Assembly: GCA_024653225.1 (NCBI GenBank)
Contig: JANLGA010000037.1
Span: forward strand, 264 to 9,156
From: Bacillota bacterium
GTDB taxonomy: Bacteria > Bacillota > Sulfobacillia > JABLXB01
Reading direction: 5' to 3'
Length of the DNA stretch: 8,893 nucleotides
The position numbers and the translations under genes are program-made. Below are positions 6,027 to 8,893 of this stretch, piece after piece; position 1 is the stretch's first letter, and each line of letters starts with the position of its first letter. The notes under the pieces were generated by a model. It was given only the letters and a program-made list of their open reading frames with translations. It did not search any database and was not told the DNA's origin.

Positions 6027-6566
6027 GTGACCTACCTGAGAGAGAAGTACATGAATGAGGTCGTGCCCGCCATGATGAAGGCCTTCGGATATAAGAACGT
6101 GCTCGAGGTCCCCAGGGTCACCAAAGTGGTCCTCAACATGGGCGTCGGGGACGCGATACAGAATCCCAAGGCCCTTGACGCCGCTGCGGCGGATCTGACC
6201 GCGATAACGGGACAGAAACCCGTGATAACCAGGGCCAAGAGGTCAATATCGGCGTTCAAACTTAGGGCCGGCATGCCTATCGGTTGTAAGGTGACCTTGC
6301 GGGGCGACAGGATGTACGATTTTCTCGCCAAGCTGTTCCATGTCGCGCTCCCGCGCGTCAGGGACTTTCGAGGGGTCTCCGCGAAAGGCCTCGACGGCAG
6401 GGGCAATTATTCGCTCGGCCTGAAGGAGCAGCTCATATTCCCGGAGATAGACTACGACAAGGTGGACAAGATCAGGGGCATGGATGTGGTGGTGTGCACC
6501 AGCGCCGGGACTGACGAAGAAGCGTACGAGCTCCTCAAGTTGCTGGGCATGCCCTTCAGGGACTAG
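6027..6566 (+). CDS. rplE: 50S ribosomal protein L5 (GTG start)
   Basis: L5 belongs to the 5S RNP with L18 and 5S rRNA, and contacts P-site tRNA and S13. The product has 179 residues, the normal length. It begins MTYLREKYMNEVVPAMMKAFGY, then the signature VPRVTKVVLNMGVGDA at about 28-43, GQKPVITRAKRSISAFKLR at about 62-80, GMPIGCKVTLRGDRMYDFL at about 82-100, and ends EEAYELLKLLGMPFRD. The GTG at 6027 is fixed by the strong SD at 6011-6020. In E. coli the S8 repressor site overlaps the rplE start; I do not see an equivalent structure here, but could not fold the RNA. Confidence 0.97.
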   Translation: MTYLREKYMNEVVPAMMKAFGYKNVLEVPRVTKVVLNMGVGDAIQNPKALDAAAADLTAITGQKPVITRAKRSISAFKLRAGMPIGCKVTLRGDRMYDFLAKLFHVALPRVRDFRGVSAKGLDGRGNYSLGLKEQLIFPEIDYDKVDKIRGMDVVVCTSAGTDEEAYELLKLLGMPFRD

Positions 6567-6585
6567 GTCGTCACAAGGAGGGGAA

Positions 6586-6774
6586 ATGGTGGCCACAAAG
6601 GCTAAGATGGAGGCGTCAAGGCGAGAGCCGAAGTTTCATGTCAAGAAGCACAACAGGTGCAAGCTCTGTGGCCGTCCTCGCGCCTACATGCGCAGATTCG
6701 GGGTGTGCAGGATGTGCTTCCGCCGCATGGCCCACCGGGGAGAGATCCCGGGCATAAAGAAGGCAAGCTGGTAG
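6586..6774 (+). CDS. rpsN: 30S ribosomal protein S14 type Z (zinc-binding form)
   Basis: S14 binds the 30S head late in assembly, next to S3 and S10. This is the short, zinc-containing form: 62 residues instead of about 100. Cysteines at 25, 28, 41 and 44 (CKLC and CRMC, 12 residues apart) form the zinc ribbon, and the end GEIPGIKKASW is typical of type Z. The ATG at 6586 follows AAGGAGGGG (6575-6583) by two bases; a GTG at 6589 (five bases away) would give the 61-residue form common in the family and may be the true start. A longer open frame extends upstream into rplE but has no family support. The position between rplE and rpsH matches Bacillota; the gene is also called rpsZ. Confidence 0.95.
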   Translation: MVATKAKMEASRREPKFHVKKHNRCKLCGRPRAYMRRFGVCRMCFRRMAHRGEIPGIKKASW

Positions 6775-6782
6775 GCTCGGCG

Positions 6783-6795
6783 CCCCGTGACGGGG
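6783..6795 (+). promoter_or_regulatory. Small perfect hairpin beside the rpsH ribosome binding site
   Basis: CCCCG (6783-6787) pairs perfectly with CGGGG (6791-6795) around a TGA loop. The 3' arm runs into the purine-rich run GGGGAAGGGGG (6792-6802) that serves as SD for rpsH. It could modulate access to the SD, but it is short and may be chance in GC-rich DNA. Confidence 0.3.
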
Positions 6796-6810
6796 AAGGG
6801 GGTTTGTGCA

Positions 6811-7203
6811 GTGACTGACCCGATCGCAGACATGCTGACGAGAATAAGGAACGCCCTCATGGTCAACCACGAGCAAGTGGAGTTGCCCGGCTCCAAGATG
6901 AAGAGGGCTATCGCCGAGATCCTGAAGGAAGAGGGATACATCAGGGATTACGACTGGATTGACGACGGCAAACAGGGCGTCATCAAGATACACCTGAAAT
7001 ACGGCGCGAATAGGTCGAAGGTCATCACGGGCCTCAAGAGAATATCGAGGCCGGGGCTCAGGGTCTACGTGAAGAGCGAAGAGATCCCCAGGGTCCTCGG
7101 GGGCCTGGGGCTGGCTATCCTGTCCACCTCCAAGGGGATCATGACCGACAAGAAGGCCAGGAAGGAAGGCGTCGGCGGGGAGGTTCTTTGCTACATTTGG
7201 TAG
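6811..7203 (+). CDS. rpsH: 30S ribosomal protein S8 (GTG start)
   Basis: S8 binds helix 21 of 16S rRNA in the platform and in E. coli is the translational repressor of the spc operon. From GTG 6811 the product is 130 residues and begins MTDPIADMLTRIRNAL, the invariant family N-terminus. The C-terminal rRNA-binding motif LSTSKGIMTDKKARKEGVGG is at about 104-123, followed by the usual terminal EVLCYIW. The open frame continues to a GTG at 6787 that would add eight residues, which no family member would need. The SD GAAGGGGG at 6795-6802 is eight bases before 6811. Only three bases separate the stop from an open frame leading into rplF. Confidence 0.97.
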   Translation: MTDPIADMLTRIRNALMVNHEQVELPGSKMKRAIAEILKEEGYIRDYDWIDDGKQGVIKIHLKYGANRSKVITGLKRISRPGLRVYVKSEEIPRVLGGLGLAILSTSKGIMTDKKARKEGVGGEVLCYIW

Positions 7204-7217
7204 CCCTTGTCAGCAGC

Positions 7218-7226
7218 GGGAGGTGG
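7218..7226 (+). promoter_or_regulatory. Ribosome binding site that fixes the rplF start
   Basis: GGGAGGTGG lies seven bases before ATG 7234. The same frame is open upstream from a TTG-like start near 7207, and a GTG occurs at 7228, but the SD overlaps or touches these, so the ATG is preferred. Confidence 0.75.
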
Positions 7227-7233
7227 AGTGAGG

Positions 7234-7773
7234 ATGTCCAGAGTGGGCCGCATGCCCGTTATCATACCCGAGGGCGTCCAGGTGGCGCTCGAGGGCAACA
7301 TCTTGAAGGTGAAAGGACCGAGGGGCGAGATAAGCCGCCGTTTGCACGAGTCGATGATCGTGAGGGTTGACGGCGGCGCGGTGAAAGTGGAGCGACCCTC
7401 CGACGAGAAGACCCACCGGGCGCTTCACGGGCTCACGCGGACCTTGATATCCAACATGATACAGGGGGTCACCGGGGGCTTCGAGAAGACGCTGGAACTC
7501 GTAGGGGTCGGGTACAGGGCCGCCAAGACCGGCCGGAAACTCGTGCTCACCGTGGGGTACTCGCACCCTGTTGAGATAGAACCGCCGGAGGGAGTGGAAT
7601 TCGAGGTTCCTAATCCGACGCTGATCGTTGTCAAGGGAAAGGACAAGGAAGCGGTGGGACAGGTGGCGGCGACCGTCCGAGGAGTGAGGCCGCCCGAACC
7701 CTACCAGGGCAAAGGGATCCGCTATGCGGGCGAGAGGGTTCGCCGCAAGGCGGGTAAGGCGGGCAAGAAGTAA
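7234..7773 (+). CDS. rplF: 50S ribosomal protein L6
   Basis: L6 lies near the base of the L7/L12 stalk and the sarcin-ricin loop, where elongation factors bind. From ATG 7234 the product has 179 residues, the same as in Bacillus. It opens MSRVGRMPVIIPEGVQV, has two similar alpha/beta domains (about 1-81 and 82-179), with HRALHGLTRTLISNMIQGVT at about 61-80 closing the first, and LVGVGYRAAKTGRKLVLTVG at about 89-108 in the second. The signature RPPEPYQGKGIRYAGERVR at about 152-170 is complete, ending with a lysine-rich tail. It is the only gene among the clear family members here that I saw ending in TAA. Confidence 0.97.
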   Translation: MSRVGRMPVIIPEGVQVALEGNILKVKGPRGEISRRLHESMIVRVDGGAVKVERPSDEKTHRALHGLTRTLISNMIQGVTGGFEKTLELVGVGYRAAKTGRKLVLTVGYSHPVEIEPPEGVEFEVPNPTLIVVKGKDKEAVGQVAATVRGVRPPEPYQGKGIRYAGERVRRKAGKAGKK

Positions 7774-7788
7774 GCGAGGTGTGTGGGT

Positions 7789-8157
7789 GTGAGCAGGCGT
7801 CGCGATAAGGAAGCCGGTAGGCGGAGGAGACACCTCAGGGTGCGCAAGCGAGTAATCGGTTCGCCGGAACGACCCAGGCTGTCGGTCTTCAGGAGCCTGA
7901 AGCATATATACGCCCAGATAGTGGTAGATACTGACGGCCAGACGGTCGTACACGCTTCGAGCCTCGACCCGGAGATCAGGGCGAAGATGAAGCACGGCGG
8001 CAACGTGGACGCCGCCAGGGCGGTGGGCGACCTCGTGGCCAGGAAGGCACTCGAGAAGGGGATCACCACGGTGGTGTTCGACCGCGGGGGCTACCTGTAT
8101 CACGGGCGCGTACGGGCCCTCGCCGACGCGGCAAGGGCTGCCGGACTGCAATTTTAG
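7789..8157 (+). CDS. rplR: 50S ribosomal protein L18 (GTG start)
   Basis: L18 binds 5S rRNA with L5 and anchors it in the central protuberance. From GTG 7789 the product has 122 residues, normal for the family. An arginine-rich N-terminus (MSRRRDKEAGRRRRHLRVRK) is followed by PRLSVFRSLKHIYAQIVVD at about 29-47, AARAVGDLVARKALEKGI at about 75-92 and VVFDRGGYLYHGRVRALAD at about 95-113. A second GTG at 7783, two codons upstream, is also possible, but GAGGTG at 7776-7781 is better spaced for 7789. The leading MITK-type residues of many L18 proteins are missing, a common variation. Confidence 0.95.
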   Translation: MSRRRDKEAGRRRRHLRVRKRVIGSPERPRLSVFRSLKHIYAQIVVDTDGQTVVHASSLDPEIRAKMKHGGNVDAARAVGDLVARKALEKGITTVVFDRGGYLYHGRVRALADAARAAGLQF

Positions 8158-8174
8158 CGTGGGGAGGCGATCTC

Positions 8175-8675
8175 GTGCCGAAGGCTGATACTTCCCAACA
8201 GGAGTTCAAGGAAAAGGTCGTCTCGATAAACAGGGTCGCCAAGGTCGTCAAGGGCGGCAGGAGATTCAGTTTCTCGGCACTCGTGGTGGTCGGCGACGGT
8301 GCCGGCAGAGTGGGAGTGGGGCTCGGCAAGGCCGCCGAGATACCCGACGCGATACGGAAGGGCATCGAGGCCGCGAAGAAGGAAATGATCGAAGTCCCAC
8401 GGGTGGGAACCACCATACCGCACGAGGTGGTAGGCCATTTCGGTGCGGGTAAGGTGTTCATGAAACCCGCTTCCCAGGGAACGGGCGTAATCGCAGGCGG
8501 GCCGGTGAGGGCGGTATTGGAGCTCGCCGGGGTTAGAGACGTGCTCACGAAGTCAATCGGTTCCTCGAATGCGTGCAACGTCACGTACGCGACCATGGAG
8601 GGCCTGAGGCAGCTGAAGAGCGCGGAAACGGTGGCGCGCGCCAGGGGCAAAGGGACCGACGAGCTGGTGGGATAG
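8175..8675 (+). CDS. rpsE: 30S ribosomal protein S5 (GTG start)
   Basis: S5 sits with S3 and S4 around the mRNA entrance and affects decoding accuracy. The product has 166 residues, as in Bacillus. The double-stranded-RNA-binding-like N-terminal domain (about 10-74) starts EFKEKVVSINRVAKVVKGGR and includes FSALVVVGDGAGRVGVGLGK at about 33-52. The C-terminal domain has PASQGTGVIAGGPVRAVLEL at about 98-117 and then DVLTKSIGSSNACNV at about 122-136. The region around residues 20-28, where spectinomycin resistance mutations occur in other species, looks ordinary. GTG 8175 is preceded by GGGGAGGCGA at 8161-8170. Confidence 0.97.
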   Translation: MPKADTSQQEFKEKVVSINRVAKVVKGGRRFSFSALVVVGDGAGRVGVGLGKAAEIPDAIRKGIEAAKKEMIEVPRVGTTIPHEVVGHFGAGKVFMKPASQGTGVIAGGPVRAVLELAGVRDVLTKSIGSSNACNVTYATMEGLRQLKSAETVARARGKGTDELVG

Positions 8676-8691
8676 CCTGGAGGGAACTGAC

Positions 8692-8886
8692 TTGGCTGGC
8701 AAGATCAGGGTAGTATTGAAGAGGAGCCTGGCCCGGAAGCCCGAATCGTTGCGGGCGGTGGCGGCCTCGTTGGGGTTGCGCAAGAGGGAGGGCGCCGTCG
8801 TGCACAGCGATACCCGTGCCGTCAGGGGCATGATACGCAAGATCGAGCACCTCGTCTCGGTCGAGAAGGTAGAGGAGGTGGGCTGA
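8692..8886 (+). CDS. rpmD: 50S ribosomal protein L30 (TTG start)
   Basis: L30 is a small 50S protein in contact with 23S rRNA domain II and found in most but not all bacteria. The product has 64 residues, close to the usual 59-60, with a short acidic tail. It shows KIRVVLKRSLARKPESLRAV at about 4-23, then LGLRKREGAVVHSDTRAVRG at about 28-47 and MIRKIEHLVSVE at about 48-59. The TTG at 8692 is seven bases after GGAGGG (8679-8684). Its last codons contain the SD for the next gene, so rpmD and rplO are tightly linked. Confidence 0.93.
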   Translation: MAGKIRVVLKRSLARKPESLRAVAASLGLRKREGAVVHSDTRAVRGMIRKIEHLVSVEKVEEVG

Positions 8887-8889
8887 GCG

Positions 8890-8893
8890 GTGA
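8890..8893 (+). CDS. Probable first codon of the next gene, expected rplO (L15)
   Basis: A GTG at 8890-8892 follows GAGGAGGTG (8872-8880) in the 3' end of rpmD by nine bases. L15 normally follows L30 in this cluster and begins with Met-Lys or Met-Arg, and the next base, A, is compatible. Only four bases are present, so the identity rests on gene order alone. Confidence 0.45.

Overview
The window is almost wall-to-wall coding on the + strand. It holds the end of tuf followed by the fused S10-spc ribosomal protein cluster: tuf(3' end)-rpsJ-rplC-rplD-rplW-rplB-rpsS-rplV-rpsC-rplP-rpmC-rpsQ-rplN-rplX-rplE-rpsN(type Z)-rpsH-rplF-rplR-rpsE-rpmD, and then four bases that look like the first codon of rplO. 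All 20 complete genes are recognisable, intact and close to family length.

Organism: the proteins are bacterial. The gene order, the short zinc-ribbon S14 between rplE and rpsH, the purine-rich Shine-Dalgarno (SD) sequences before nearly every gene and the frequent GTG/TTG starts fit a GC-rich Bacillota (Clostridia-like) lineage best. Frequent AGG (Arg) and ATA (Ile) codons in these normally highly expressed genes recall thermophilic or deep-branching Gram-positive groups. This assignment is an inference and does not reach genus level.

Layout: bases 1-201 encode the last 66 residues of EF-Tu. Bases 226-5260 hold the S10 part (S10, L3, L4, L23, L2, S19, L22, S3, L16, L29, S17). Bases 5292-8886 hold the spc part (L14, L24, L5, S14, S8, L6, L18, S5, L30). 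Gaps are at most about 40 bases, and several genes touch or overlap (rplD/rplW, rplV/rpsC, rplP/rpmC). I see no convincing internal promoter, no terminator, no RNA gene, no repeat array and no mobile element. The simplest reading is one long transcription unit that starts upstream of the window, at or before tuf, and continues past its end.

The products assemble into the small subunit (S3, S5, S8, S10, S14, S17, S19) and the large subunit (L2, L3, L4, L5, L6, L14, L16, L18, L22, L23, L24, L29, L30), while EF-Tu brings aminoacyl-tRNA to the finished ribosome. I found no undescribed system here. The points worth a second look are modest: start-codon usage, coupled gene junctions, absence of room for an S10 leader, a four-cysteine L24 tail and a small hairpin at the rpsH ribosome binding site.
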